Shown here piece after piece: positions 49,001-57,606 of a DNA stretch of 64,000 nt (position 1 is the stretch's first letter; each line of letters opens with the position of its first letter). The stretch comes from Cellulosimicrobium sp. ES-005 (GTDB lineage: Bacteria; Actinomycetota; Actinomycetes; Actinomycetales; Cellulomonadaceae). The stretch covers positions 2,232,001-2,296,000 of the forward strand of contig NZ_CP159290.1 of assembly GCF_040448685.1 (NCBI RefSeq), in the 5' to 3' direction. The translations under genes and the position numbers were made by a program. A model generated the notes under the pieces. The model did not search any database and had not been told where the DNA came from. It worked only from the letters and a program-made list of their open reading frames with translations.

Positions 49001-49396
49001 GTCCTCGAACGTCGGCAGGCCGAGCGCACGCAGGTTCTCCAGGAAGGCGGTTCCCCAGGTCGGCTGGAAACCCTGGTCCCCCGCGCCGACGCCGACCGAG
49101 TCCCTGAGGTACGGCCAGAAGGTGTTCGAGGCGAAGTGGTCGGTGGCGACCCCCGTGGTGGTGACGACATGCACGGCGGGCCAGCGCCGGAGGATCCGGC
49201 TGTGGTCGCGTGGCGCCGTCTGCCGATAGATCCGACCCAGCACCTCGAGCGCCTGCTGCCGATTCTTCTGCCGGATCGTGCCGTGCGCCTCCGCGACCAG
49301 GGACACACGCGACAGCCAACTGCCCCAGCTCCGCTCGCGGAAGTCGAGCAGCTCTCGCGATGTCATCTTCGGCCTCGCGCCGCCCCCCTCGGACAT
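46070..49396 (-). CDS. Large protein of unknown family in the defence operon (1108 aa)
   Basis: 1108 residues, ATG 49396, 2 nt after the DUF499 stop; its own stop overlaps the helicase start by 4 nt. No recognised domain. The N-terminal 250 residues look alpha-helical (SRELLDFRERSWGSWLSRVS, ALEVLGRIYRQTAPRDHSRI, TSCLDDYFELVSRRRAGIAG). The middle 600 residues look beta-rich, with repeated Ig-like strand patterns (YTLQVRGPWGRGTTRSFDVV, WCLLLLDLENARSVSLAS). The last 250 residues are again helical. There is no signal peptide, no membrane helix, no Walker A motif and no evident nuclease motif. By size and by position before a DUF1998 helicase it recalls DruH of type III Druantia, but I cannot show homology. 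A structural, sensor or DNA-loading role is inferred only from linkage. Confidence 0.75.
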   Translation of the reverse strand: MSEGGGARPKMTSRELLDFRERSWGSWLSRVSLVAEAHGTIRQKNRQQALEVLGRIYRQTAPRDHSRILRRWPAVHVVTTTGVATDHFASNTFWPYLRDSVGVGAGDQGFQPTWGTAFLENLRALGLPTFEDSDDAGTRYVGRILMHSGMPTSCLDDYFELVSRRRAGIAGLSPEAFVAWASAQAARGALYAVDKPAARFLQYGGEFAVDVTGRVFDLLDVVSGGGDGADVALPGRFAAVAQELHRRGRVARAARGSSSTTNAAEQPRVVLDPFGFGLVLRLPSVTSVTDRATNWVVDADDTRQRVQARAMLAGLDEAPPTDVPVHRPVRMLSAALADREDLTTTLSVVDEADPLLAFDENGELRSAAVPLPGRPVWFLFPGAPDDLEVTGTRHVLTESPLPPGWAGWCLLLLDLENARSVSLASTESRRTVRGYASARVRLDDPVPGVRTTLGRPVYAELPSVVIPDELRGADWEVTLLGADGETPERWTSGDSGEPDEVWDQVERPVVGSYTLQVRGPWGRGTTRSFDVVEGLHAAATPSWRRFAEGGLQPARAMLRATDGVVLSRDDLELTASDRETTMRAGAHGRWLSLVVGPPHMTVAYLASGWSMPPSIRPLQLAQEDLVDEPGALVLDVGQAVDPRLHYLGSGGLRQVVEPRVGRNGVYQFNLARLTDTLRAFPQGVLALDPDGVLVVGQVRPRRLFSRVLPVDDGLELTDCVDVEGLTAFVYATTAPWLAPVSVPVVAGRAELPHHLRQAGPLVALVRIEDPWVPLDVPEWPSAGDGVLVGCEGHVVSEDAELTALSAFLADDGPAPAVVTDLSAVWTARGLAGELGIGSRAAEVTAALDRILRARPREALLSVTESRAPGELVPSFIIRSGLAWANLVAAHDDEPPIWTVRNVVPATLLSAADGEWTPEEVEAAVAVCGAEVISLLGGEDPAPSAGLLDAGARLFDESPEKRDAMLRQMGLVPKGLLSNDARVMAVIEYVKDRRAGRLGTIVKNAHQLFVEGQRFLEYVRSPVATVSVRARTPRDTDGGWRVVPAISLTYAFAARLAARGHTGAATWLKGSHKATWATLAEVAPELVTVDLVLAELLVSSTTTNRTEAR

Positions 49397-49398
49397 CG

Positions 49399-52300
49399 CT
49401 ACCTCTCCTCGAAGCCCTGCTGGTCGAGTCCCAGCACCGTGCCGTTCTCGCTGACCGTGCGGATGGTGCCCTCGGGGAATCCGTCGGCGTTCTCCGCCTC
49501 GATCTCGACCGTGATTCGCAGCGCGGTGCCATCCGTGGCGGTCAGTGCGCTGAAGATCTCGTCGCGCAGCAGGTTCCAGTCCCGCACGTACGAGACGGGG
49601 TCGAGGGCCTTGGATCCGTAGAAGCGCCGCTTCACCGCGACGCGCGGCGGGGTCGGCGGCTGCGGGCCGACGGCGCCGCCGCCCTGGCCGCCGGCCTCGC
49701 CCCCGCCCGACGGCGGCACGGGCGACACGCCCCCGGGGACGCCGTCGGTCGAGGTGCCGCTGCCGGCCCGCGCGTCGGCCGCGCGCTGCGCGACGGCCCG
49801 TTCGAGCCGCACGATCAGCCACGGGTCGGGAATCGACTGCGGTTCGGGCTGGTCGCCGGGGATCCAGAGGTCGACGTACCGGTCGCTCGCCTCGTCGTAG
49901 CCGGCCGCGAGCGCGAAGCCCCGGGTGTTCCAGGTGACGGAGTCCGCGACCGCGAGCACGGCCTGCTCCAGCACCCGCCGCGTCGACAGCCGCTGAAGGT
50001 ACGGGTACTGCGCGTACCAGGTCCACAGCGTCCCGAACTCGACGTGCCCGCCGGTCCACGCGGAGGCAAGCGGACCGTCGAGCGCGATCCGGACCAGCTC
50101 CGTGCCGTAGACGTCCGTAAGCTTGCCGACGCTCTTCAACTTGGTCGTGACGCGGTCCGCCATCGACGTCGAGCCGTCGGCGAGCCGGTCGAACGACAGC
50201 GTGATCTTCTGCCCCGGCTGACCCACGGGCGTGAGCAGCGCCGTGTACGCCGCGCGCAGCCGCGCGTCGACCATGAGATCCAGGTCGCCCGCGCGCTTGG
50301 TCGCCTGGTTCTTCTGCTGGAGTGACAGCCCGAGCTCCTCGGCGCGACCGACGACGAACTCCCAGCCGAGATGCTCCCGCACCGCGCCCTCGAGGTCCCC
50401 GAACCGGCCGCGGTCGGCCGCGAGGAAGACCACGCGGTTCTTGCGCTGGCGCTGGCCGGAACCCGCTCGGTTCAACGCCTCGTCGGCGAATTCCGTCGCC
50501 TGCGAGGCGTCCTTGGCCCAAGTCCGGCGCGGGTGAACGAGTACCAGCCGGAGCGGGTCACCGTCGGGCACGTCGCCGGTGTCCTCCGGCGCGGCGTGCA
50601 CCGAATCGAACAGCCCCCTGGACTTCTTCGGCTCGAAGCGCAGACGGTCGACGATCGCCGCGTACACGTCCTCCTCGGAGTACCCCGCCGCCTTCTCTGC
50701 GGCGAGCCGGGTCGACGACGCCGCGGTGTCGTACCAGGAACGGTCGCCGTCCTCGTAGAAGTAGGTCGCGCGCTGTGAGAGCAGCTCCCGCGCGTCCCCG
50801 AGGTGGCTCATCACGTCGCCGGGCACCGCCGCGCCCAGCCGGAGCCGGCGAACGTCGACGCCCACGTGCTGCGTGCGCAGCGTCGGCACGGTCGCCATGA
50901 AGACCGTGCGCGCCACGCGGCGGGTGAGGTGCCGGGCGCCGAACGCGGGGCGCTCGCCGTCGATCACCACGGGGGTCGACCCCGGCCCGTCGACGTCCTT
51001 GTCGATGATGGGCCGCCAGTTGTCGTCCAGGTAGTGCGTGATCTCCGAGTACACGTCCGGCGACGACACGGGCACGATGCCCGGCGTGATGAGCGGCGCG
51101 GTGTCCCCCGCGTTCCACAGCGCGGAGATCACCTGGGACATCAGCCGCAGCACGCCGCGGGTGCGCTGGAACTTCGGCAGCGCCGACCAGTCCTCGTAGA
51201 GCCGGTCGAACAGCTCCGGATGGATCGGGTACGCCGCCTTGATCCGCGCCTCGTAGGCGGGCTGGGCGACGTCCTTGGGGAAGAACCCCGTGTTCTCCTG
51301 GTAGTACTTCACGTACTGCTTGGCGACCGCCGCGATGTCCGCAAGCGCCGTCGCGTCTGGCTCCTGGAACAGCCGGCGCCGGACGATCTCGAAGGACTCC
51401 AGGCCGGTGGCGGGCCGCCAGTCGTCGGCGTTGCGGCCGATCACCTGCTGGAGCATGTCCAGCGCCACGCGGCCCTTGGGCCCGCCGACCTCGAGCGCCG
51501 ACCCGCCGCCGCCGGTGTCGATAGTCTCCGAGTCGGGGATGGAGACGACGAGCATCACGCCGGGCGTGGACTTCGCCAGCTCGGTGAGGTGCTGGGCGAA
51601 GGTGAACTGTCCCTCGAACGTGCCGCCCGGCAGGGGTGCGGGCGCGTCCACGAGCAGACGTGCGTAGGCCACCCACTCGTCGACGAGGAGGAGGATGCGC
51701 TCCCCGCCGTCGACGATCTCGCGCACGAGCTCGTCCAGCGCGGTGCCCGGGGGCACCCCGTTCGCGTCGGCCTCGGCGACGCGCGCGTACGTGGCCGCGC
51801 CGCCGCCCGCGCCGCCCGCCTCGCCGAGCTGCCACGCGAGCTCGCCCCACAGGGTGCGCACCGTGGTCCCGTCCGGCTTCGGCGCCGGCTGCCCCGGCGA
51901 GAGCCGCGTCCCGACAAGGGCGACGCGCCGCACGGTCAGTGCGGCGAGCGGGTCCGGCCCGTCCGTCGCGGTGAGGACGTGCCCGACGACGTCCTGCGTC
52001 GCCGCGGGGAGCGACCGCGACTCGATGCCGGAGAACAGGTGGTACAGCGCGAGCATCGAGTGGGTCTTGCCACCGCCGAACTGCGTCTGGAGGTTGACCA
52101 CGGGCGACGCGCCGCCGTCGCCCGAGATGCGACGCAGCGCGCGCTCCAGAAGGTCCTGGAGGCCGGAGGTGATGAAGGTGCGGGCGAAGAACTCGCGCGG
52201 GTCCGCGTACTCGGGCGAGGTCGACTGCCCGGTGGCGACCTGGTGCAGGTCCGCCGCGAACTCCGCCGAGGAGAACTGCCCCTTCATCACGTCGGGGTGC

Positions 52301-52833
52301 GGGGTCACGACGTCGCGCCAGGGCTTGACCGTCACCCCGGCGACGGTGCCCGCCACCGCGAGCGGGGTCACCTTCGCGGCGCGATTGCGGGCCTGCTTCT
52401 CGTACACCTCGCGCTGGTGCTCAGTGCGCAGCGTCGCGACTGCGTCGGCCTCGTCCGCCGCGCCGATCGCGGTGAGCAGGCGCTCGATCGAGTCGAGGGC
52501 GCGGTAGGTGTCGTCAGAGGAGAACTTCTCCCCGTGATGGGCGCGGTTGGCCGTGTCGCGCAGCTCGGTCGCGAGCGCGGACTGCGGGCGCTCGAGGTCG
52601 TCCTTGAAGACCTGCCAGCGCTCGGTCACGACCCGCAGCAGGACACGCACATCGTCCTTGCTGTACGTCTTGGCGGTACCGAACTTCGCGTTCTCCGCCG
52701 CCGCCCACAGCTCCAGCCAGTCCGAGCCGGCCGGAGCATGCATGCTCATGCGCAGGTCGACCCACGGGAGGATCCCCTCCTGGAGCAGGTCGAGGCCGCG
52801 CAGCACCTTCTCGTTGTTCGTCAGGGTTGCCAT
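49399..52833 (-). CDS. Swt1-type HEPN domain plus DUF499 ATPase
   Basis: 1144-residue protein, third gene of the operon. Residues 1-130 match Swt1-like HEPN domains (NNEKVLRGLDLLQEGILPWV, then LRDTANRAHHGEKFSSDDTY), with an Rx6H motif (R92...H99) that in HEPN RNases forms the active site. DUF499 ATPase follows: Walker A LQTQFGGGKTHSMLALYHL (G253-H258, note GGGKTH) and Walker B ILLLVDEWVAYA (D385-E386). The C-terminal 150 residues include a Gly/Pro-rich linker and a beta-rich tail. DUF499 ATPases recur in defence islands with DUF1156 methylases. It begins in the DUF262 stop (TGATG). Inferred role: ATPase platform that may also cleave RNA when triggered. Confidence 0.87.
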   Translation of the reverse strand: MATLTNNEKVLRGLDLLQEGILPWVDLRMSMHAPAGSDWLELWAAAENAKFGTAKTYSKDDVRVLLRVVTERWQVFKDDLERPQSALATELRDTANRAHHGEKFSSDDTYRALDSIERLLTAIGAADEADAVATLRTEHQREVYEKQARNRAAKVTPLAVAGTVAGVTVKPWRDVVTPHPDVMKGQFSSAEFAADLHQVATGQSTSPEYADPREFFARTFITSGLQDLLERALRRISGDGGASPVVNLQTQFGGGKTHSMLALYHLFSGIESRSLPAATQDVVGHVLTATDGPDPLAALTVRRVALVGTRLSPGQPAPKPDGTTVRTLWGELAWQLGEAGGAGGGAATYARVAEADANGVPPGTALDELVREIVDGGERILLLVDEWVAYARLLVDAPAPLPGGTFEGQFTFAQHLTELAKSTPGVMLVVSIPDSETIDTGGGGSALEVGGPKGRVALDMLQQVIGRNADDWRPATGLESFEIVRRRLFQEPDATALADIAAVAKQYVKYYQENTGFFPKDVAQPAYEARIKAAYPIHPELFDRLYEDWSALPKFQRTRGVLRLMSQVISALWNAGDTAPLITPGIVPVSSPDVYSEITHYLDDNWRPIIDKDVDGPGSTPVVIDGERPAFGARHLTRRVARTVFMATVPTLRTQHVGVDVRRLRLGAAVPGDVMSHLGDARELLSQRATYFYEDGDRSWYDTAASSTRLAAEKAAGYSEEDVYAAIVDRLRFEPKKSRGLFDSVHAAPEDTGDVPDGDPLRLVLVHPRRTWAKDASQATEFADEALNRAGSGQRQRKNRVVFLAADRGRFGDLEGAVREHLGWEFVVGRAEELGLSLQQKNQATKRAGDLDLMVDARLRAAYTALLTPVGQPGQKITLSFDRLADGSTSMADRVTTKLKSVGKLTDVYGTELVRIALDGPLASAWTGGHVEFGTLWTWYAQYPYLQRLSTRRVLEQAVLAVADSVTWNTRGFALAAGYDEASDRYVDLWIPGDQPEPQSIPDPWLIVRLERAVAQRAADARAGSGTSTDGVPGGVSPVPPSGGGEAGGQGGGAVGPQPPTPPRVAVKRRFYGSKALDPVSYVRDWNLLRDEIFSALTATDGTALRITVEIEAENADGFPEGTIRTVSENGTVLGLDQQGFEER

Positions 52834-54770
52834 CAGGCAACTTCCCCCTCGTAGTCCTCGACGTCCAGGTCCGCGTCGTCAATGTCGTCCGGCTCGTTCT
52901 CGTACGCCTCGGGCAGGTCGGTCGGCCGGCCCTCGGACAGGTCGCGGAAAATGCGCTTGCCGATAGCCTGCTCGACCACGCCGACGAGCGCCTCCTGCCG
53001 TGCGCGGAAGAACGCCTCGAAGTCCGCGGCGCGCAGGGCCGCGGGATCCACGAGGTGGGTCGCGAGCAGCTCGTCCAGCTTCTCGGGCGCCAGGCTCTGG
53101 TCCTTCTGCAGCCGCTCGACGTAGACCGCCGGTGAGTCGCCCCGTAGCCAGATGTTCGTCTTCTGCGCCAGCGGCGTCTTGTTCACCACCGAGTTCCACC
53201 GCGCCTTGTCCAGGCCCGCGTCCTCGCAGTACTTCTTGGGGAAGATGTGGTGGATGTCGACGTTGAGGTCGAAGTACGCGGCGTGGTCCATGAGCAGGTC
53301 CCGCTTCCAGTCCACCGGCCCCTGCGCCAGCATGAGCGCGTACAGGCCCTTGTAGGCGGCGGCGTTCCGGGTCTGCAGGGACCATAGCCGCGACTCCGCG
53401 AACTGGGCGTCGGCCACGGTCTTGGGGGTCGCACCCTCCTCGCCCGTCTTGGCGGCGCGCGCCCAGGCGGGGACCTGCTCGACGTCGCGCGCGAAGCGGG
53501 TCTCCGTGGACCCGCTGTACAGCTCGCCCAGGACCCCGCACCAATACCAGCGCCGCAGGCGCGCGCGCACCGTGTGCACATCGGCGTCGTCGCCGAGCAA
53601 CACCCGGAACACCGTGAGCGGAACGGCCTGTGTCCGGTACGGCAGGAATTCGTCCGTGTGGATGTGCAGCGACGTGAAGAAGTGCGCCGTCCACGGGAGG
53701 GCGTCGCGCACCCGCGGCGCCCACGTGAGGTACTCCTCGAGCGTGAGGTCGAGAACGTCGTCGCCGCGGCCGGTCACACGGCGCGGGCGCTCCTTGCCCG
53801 CCGCGACGTCGGCGTCGCGACGCGCGAGCGACGCGAGCAGCAGCACCATCTGAAGGAAGTCGGTCTCCTTGAGCTGGCTGAGCACCGACCAGGAGTCCTT
53901 GACCTTCCGCGTCTCGTCCCAGTCGTCGCGGAGCCGGAAGTCCGTGCCGGTCCGCTGGAAGTGCTTGCGGTCACCTGCGAAGATCGCGGTCAGCAGCTCG
54001 AAGTTGTCCAGGCGCAGCCCACCCTGGTTCACCTTGTTGAAGACCGTCGCCACGGCCTCCTTGGTGGTGTTCTTGTCGAGGCGGATCGCTGGGATCTTGT
54101 ACGCCTGCACGGGGTTGACCACCCGGGCGTTGAAGTCCGCGAAGACGGCCGTCCGGCGCGTCTGCTCCTCCTGGCCGCCCGCCGTCATGTAGGCGATGAG
54201 CCAGCCGGTGGCCGAGCCGTCGAACAGCGCCGTGAACGGCATGACCCCGGCCGCCACCTGGTTCTCGAACGTGGACAGGTCCCGCACGACGTCGCGGTCG
54301 AAGTTCCTGCGCTCGATCCCGTCCTCCGGGAGCGACTGCACCGCGTCGTTCTGGTCTTCCGCGGAGCCCAGCGCGAGCTCGACGTCGACGAAGTACCGAC
54401 GGCGGATCTGCTTCTTCTTCGCGTCCCGGGTGTCGACCACGCCCGACCCCGCCAGCGCCTGGTACAGCGACGTCAGCCGCTGCTGCCCGTCGAGCAGCAA
54501 CTCCTCCGGCACGGCGAGGTCCCGCTTGTCCGCGGCGGCGTCCTGGTCGACCCGCTCCAGCGCGCGCGGCTGGAAGTGCACGTGCTCGCCGCCCGTCACG
54601 AGCAGCATGAGGACCCCCATCGGGTGCCCGCGCAGCACGGTGACCAGCAGCTCGCGGATGCGCTCGTCGTCCCAGCGGTACGACCGCTGAAAGTCGGGGA
54701 GCTGGATCGTGCCGAGGCCAGCCTTCTTCACCAGCTCCTTGAGCTCCGGCTCGGGTGTCTCGAACCCCAT
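52833..54770 (-). CDS. DUF262 (GmrSD-type) protein with HNH-like C-terminus
   Basis: 645-residue protein, second gene of the operon. The DUF262 (GmrS-like) N-terminus shows QLPDFQRSYRWDDERI (residues 23-38) and the NTP-binding LLLDGQQRLTSLYQ (DGQQR 94-98). A later FNKVNQGGLRLDNFELLTA segment is also typical. The C-terminus has HHIFPKKYC (H507-H508), followed by ARWNSVVNKTPL and QKTNI, the DUF1524/HNH-like nuclease pattern of the GmrD half. GmrSD enzymes are NTP-dependent type IV restriction endonucleases that cut modified phage DNA. The gene starts 1 nt after the methyltransferase stop. Inferred role: NTP-dependent DNA cleavage effector. Confidence 0.88.
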   Translation of the reverse strand: MGFETPEPELKELVKKAGLGTIQLPDFQRSYRWDDERIRELLVTVLRGHPMGVLMLLVTGGEHVHFQPRALERVDQDAAADKRDLAVPEELLLDGQQRLTSLYQALAGSGVVDTRDAKKKQIRRRYFVDVELALGSAEDQNDAVQSLPEDGIERRNFDRDVVRDLSTFENQVAAGVMPFTALFDGSATGWLIAYMTAGGQEEQTRRTAVFADFNARVVNPVQAYKIPAIRLDKNTTKEAVATVFNKVNQGGLRLDNFELLTAIFAGDRKHFQRTGTDFRLRDDWDETRKVKDSWSVLSQLKETDFLQMVLLLASLARRDADVAAGKERPRRVTGRGDDVLDLTLEEYLTWAPRVRDALPWTAHFFTSLHIHTDEFLPYRTQAVPLTVFRVLLGDDADVHTVRARLRRWYWCGVLGELYSGSTETRFARDVEQVPAWARAAKTGEEGATPKTVADAQFAESRLWSLQTRNAAAYKGLYALMLAQGPVDWKRDLLMDHAAYFDLNVDIHHIFPKKYCEDAGLDKARWNSVVNKTPLAQKTNIWLRGDSPAVYVERLQKDQSLAPEKLDELLATHLVDPAALRAADFEAFFRARQEALVGVVEQAIGKRIFRDLSEGRPTDLPEAYENEPDDIDDADLDVEDYEGEVA

Positions 54771-54771
54771 G

Positions 54772-57606
54772 TCAGTCGTCCCCCTCGCTGAAGTTGAAAC
54801 CCTCCTGGACGGAGACCTTCGGCAGGCTCTGCGCGGTGGCCGCGACGTCGGCCCAGGCGCCGCCCAGCCCGTTGAACAGGCCCGCGGTCGCGGCGTCCTT
54901 GGTCTCCATGAGCTCGTACAGGCGCAGCGCGAGGCGCTGCACGTCGTCGAGGGAGACCTTGCTGCCCGACGACGTCCCGGGGCCTTCGCCCGTCAGGCCC
55001 GCCATGAGGCGGGCGGCGGCCTCGCGCCCCTCGGTCGCGTACGCGCGGGCGAGGTGGCACGTGGCCTCCCAGACGGAGGTGCGGTCGTCGCGGGTCGGGT
55101 CCCAGCGGGGGTCGAGATCGAGCGGCTTGATGAGCGCGACCTTGCCACCACCGGAAGTGATGATCCCGCCGCGCGCCACGCCGTCGACGCTCACGCCGAG
55201 CGGGACCGCGAGCGATTCCGCGTCACCGTAGGGGCGCGTCGCCCAGCCGTACGACTTGAACCAGTCGAGGCAGAACCGCGTGTCGGCGTCGACGTCGGCG
55301 TCCTGCTCGGTCTCGATCTCGTCGAACGTCGCGTTGATGAGCGCGAGGGCGGTCTTGACCGACATGCGCGAACCGTCGGCCTCCAGGACGCGCGAGTAGC
55401 GCGAGTAGACCGCCATGCCAGGGCCGAGGACCGTCTGCCGCAGGTCGGCGGGCGCGATCGCGCCCTCGCGGATCTTCGGAAGGGCGTCCGCAAGCTCGGT
55501 GTGGAGTGCCGCGAGGAAGCCCGTGCGGTCCGTCGCGGCGGCGGTCTCTGGCCGCGGGCGCAGGGCGAGGACGATGGAGGATGCGAGGGCGTTCGTGCCC
55601 ACGGAAGTCATCCGTCCACCGCGCTCCGACCGCACGGGCCATGTCGCGGTGATGGTCCAACCTTCACGAATCATGCCTTCCAGGAACGTCGACCAGCCCG
55701 TGCTGGCGACGCCCTCCTTCTCCAACTCCGCCTGCTTGAATGCGTAAAAGACGGTGATCGGATAGTCAGGACTAGCGGAGTCGCGAGCGCGGCCGAAAAC
55801 ACGCTCGAAGCCGTCTTCGAAGAACTTCTCGGCCTGCTGCTTGCCACCGTGACGGTAGGGGTTGGCAACAAGCTCTTCGGCCTTTGGCACGAGCATCGTT
55901 CCGAAGAGGTCCGGATGAATCGAGCGCAATGAGCGTCGAAGCCAGACGTAGAAGAAGTCACTAAGGTCGGAATAGCCAATATTGTCATAGTATGGTGGAT
56001 CTGTGGCGATCAGCAGGCCTCGATAATCTCGCGTCGACGCGTCGCTTTGAGTGACTCGCCCTGTGCGGGGCCCCGCTGGGAGCGCGTCAATCCCCGCGGA
56101 CACCCATTCGAGATGCGCGCCGAAGTTGCCGACCGACGTGGAGAACACATTAATCTCAACATAATCCCAAGTCATGGCCATTGCATGGCGCGGAAATGTA
56201 TTACGCACCTTCTCGTGGCCGTTGATCCAACTACAGAGCGATGATGACCAGTCGACCTGCTTCGATACTGCCATCGCCAGGTACGTTGCGATCGCATCAG
56301 CGTAGGCCTCCGCGGTCACGCCATCATCGGACTTGGAGGGGGCGCTCGAGAAGCCGGCGGCCATCGCGTCCTCTCGGACCTGGGCGCGCATTTCGGAGAC
56401 CAAGTCACTAAACGTCGACAATGCAACGAGCTGTCGGTCCGAGAACAAGTCTGACCACTCGGTCATACCATATCCCTGAACGCGAAAACCGAGTGCAGCG
56501 CTCGGAAGCGAACCAAGAGGTGCCAGGTCGGGTGAAGCGGCATGGGCGGCTCGGACGTGCTCGACTGTCGGCTCGAGGTAAACGCGCTGGCGCTTCCCCT
56601 CGGCCACCGTCGCCATCAACTGAGCGCCCATTCGCTTCGCTCGGCTCTCTGCGCGAACATACTTCAAGTCGACCGCAGTCTGGCACGCAAAGCAGCGCGC
56701 ACCTTGCCGACCGACGGTCCCTTCGTTCACGCCACTGGGCGCGTGGGCCACGTCATGCCTGATATGGAATCGAACACCTCCACTTTCCGAAGCCGAGGCA
56801 TTCTCGACAACCTCAGGAGAGACGTAGGTCTCCTTGCCCTTCTTCTTAGCGAGCCACCACGACCGGACAAGGGGCATCTGGATGCGACAAGCAGGGTTGG
56901 GACATGTGACCGTCCTAGCCCAGATCCAGGCGACGACTGTCGCCTTCTCACCGGAGGGCAGCGTCGCTTGCGGGTATAGGTGGCCGATGCGATCTTCGGC
57001 GCGGATGCGCATCAGGGCGCCGTAGCGCCGGACGTCCTCGGCCATCCCCGTTCCGCGAGGCCAATCGCCAAGCCGAGAGTCGGCGGCACCAGGGAAGACT
57101 GGTGGCTGCCCAGCGAACGTCGGAGGGATCTCGATGAGCGCCTTCGTCTTGAGCGTGGGCACTGGATTGAGGTCGCTGGCGTGTGCCTCCAGGCCTAGAC
57201 GCTGGGCTTCGAGGGGGATCGTGCCTCCGCCCGCGAACGGATCGAGAATCGCCGGCGGGTTTCCGCCAGTCGACGCCAGGATCTCGGCGCGGGCCCGGGC
57301 GTAGAGGCCCTCGTTGTTGATCTCGTCCCACTTGACCAGTTCTCGGATGATCCCGTGTAGCCGTTCACGCTCGGCCTTCTCCGCCTCACCCGGTGGGAAG
57401 CGGTCCGGGTGTGACGACGGGTCGTCGACCAGTTGGGCGAACAGTACGGCCCGCGCGGCCGCCAGCGGCCGAGGAGCCCACCAGAGATGCATCGTCGCAG
57501 GATGACCCTTACGCGGCACCGCCTTCTCCGCTGCGGACTCCGCATTGATCTCCTCCAGCGGAAGCGAGACCTCGATGAGCTTGCGGTGGGGAACGGGTGT
57601 CGTCAC
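54772..57606 (-). CDS. DUF1156 DNA methyltransferase (adenine-specific, COG1743-like)
   Basis: 944-residue methyltransferase, first gene of the operon. The N-terminal DUF1156 block (KLIEVSLPLEEINAESAAEK, then HLWWAPRPLAAARAVLFAQ) precedes SAM motif I ILDPFAGGGTIPLEAQ (residues 122-129) and, about 400 residues later, the catalytic motif TDPPYYDNIGYSDLSDFF (DPPY 536-539) of amino-methyltransferases. The DPPY type suggests N6-adenine or N4-cytosine methylation. Zinc-like pairs (CPNPAC and CFAC) lie between. The start is GTG 57606, seven nt after a TATATT, suggesting a leaderless message. The middle of the gene (about 55700-57000) is markedly less GC-rich than both ends. Inferred role: marks host DNA and defines self in the defence system. 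Confidence 0.9.
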   Translation of the reverse strand: MTTPVPHRKLIEVSLPLEEINAESAAEKAVPRKGHPATMHLWWAPRPLAAARAVLFAQLVDDPSSHPDRFPPGEAEKAERERLHGIIRELVKWDEINNEGLYARARAEILASTGGNPPAILDPFAGGGTIPLEAQRLGLEAHASDLNPVPTLKTKALIEIPPTFAGQPPVFPGAADSRLGDWPRGTGMAEDVRRYGALMRIRAEDRIGHLYPQATLPSGEKATVVAWIWARTVTCPNPACRIQMPLVRSWWLAKKKGKETYVSPEVVENASASESGGVRFHIRHDVAHAPSGVNEGTVGRQGARCFACQTAVDLKYVRAESRAKRMGAQLMATVAEGKRQRVYLEPTVEHVRAAHAASPDLAPLGSLPSAALGFRVQGYGMTEWSDLFSDRQLVALSTFSDLVSEMRAQVREDAMAAGFSSAPSKSDDGVTAEAYADAIATYLAMAVSKQVDWSSSLCSWINGHEKVRNTFPRHAMAMTWDYVEINVFSTSVGNFGAHLEWVSAGIDALPAGPRTGRVTQSDASTRDYRGLLIATDPPYYDNIGYSDLSDFFYVWLRRSLRSIHPDLFGTMLVPKAEELVANPYRHGGKQQAEKFFEDGFERVFGRARDSASPDYPITVFYAFKQAELEKEGVASTGWSTFLEGMIREGWTITATWPVRSERGGRMTSVGTNALASSIVLALRPRPETAAATDRTGFLAALHTELADALPKIREGAIAPADLRQTVLGPGMAVYSRYSRVLEADGSRMSVKTALALINATFDEIETEQDADVDADTRFCLDWFKSYGWATRPYGDAESLAVPLGVSVDGVARGGIITSGGGKVALIKPLDLDPRWDPTRDDRTSVWEATCHLARAYATEGREAAARLMAGLTGEGPGTSSGSKVSLDDVQRLALRLYELMETKDAATAGLFNGLGGAWADVAATAQSLPKVSVQEGFNFSEGDD

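Noticed and set aside
37693-57606. Naming the operon as canonical DISARM, BREX, Zorya or Druantia
   Set aside because: No PLD-type drmC, PglZ, BrxC, ZorAB or DruA-D proteins are present. Only individual domains are shared, so no standard name is used.
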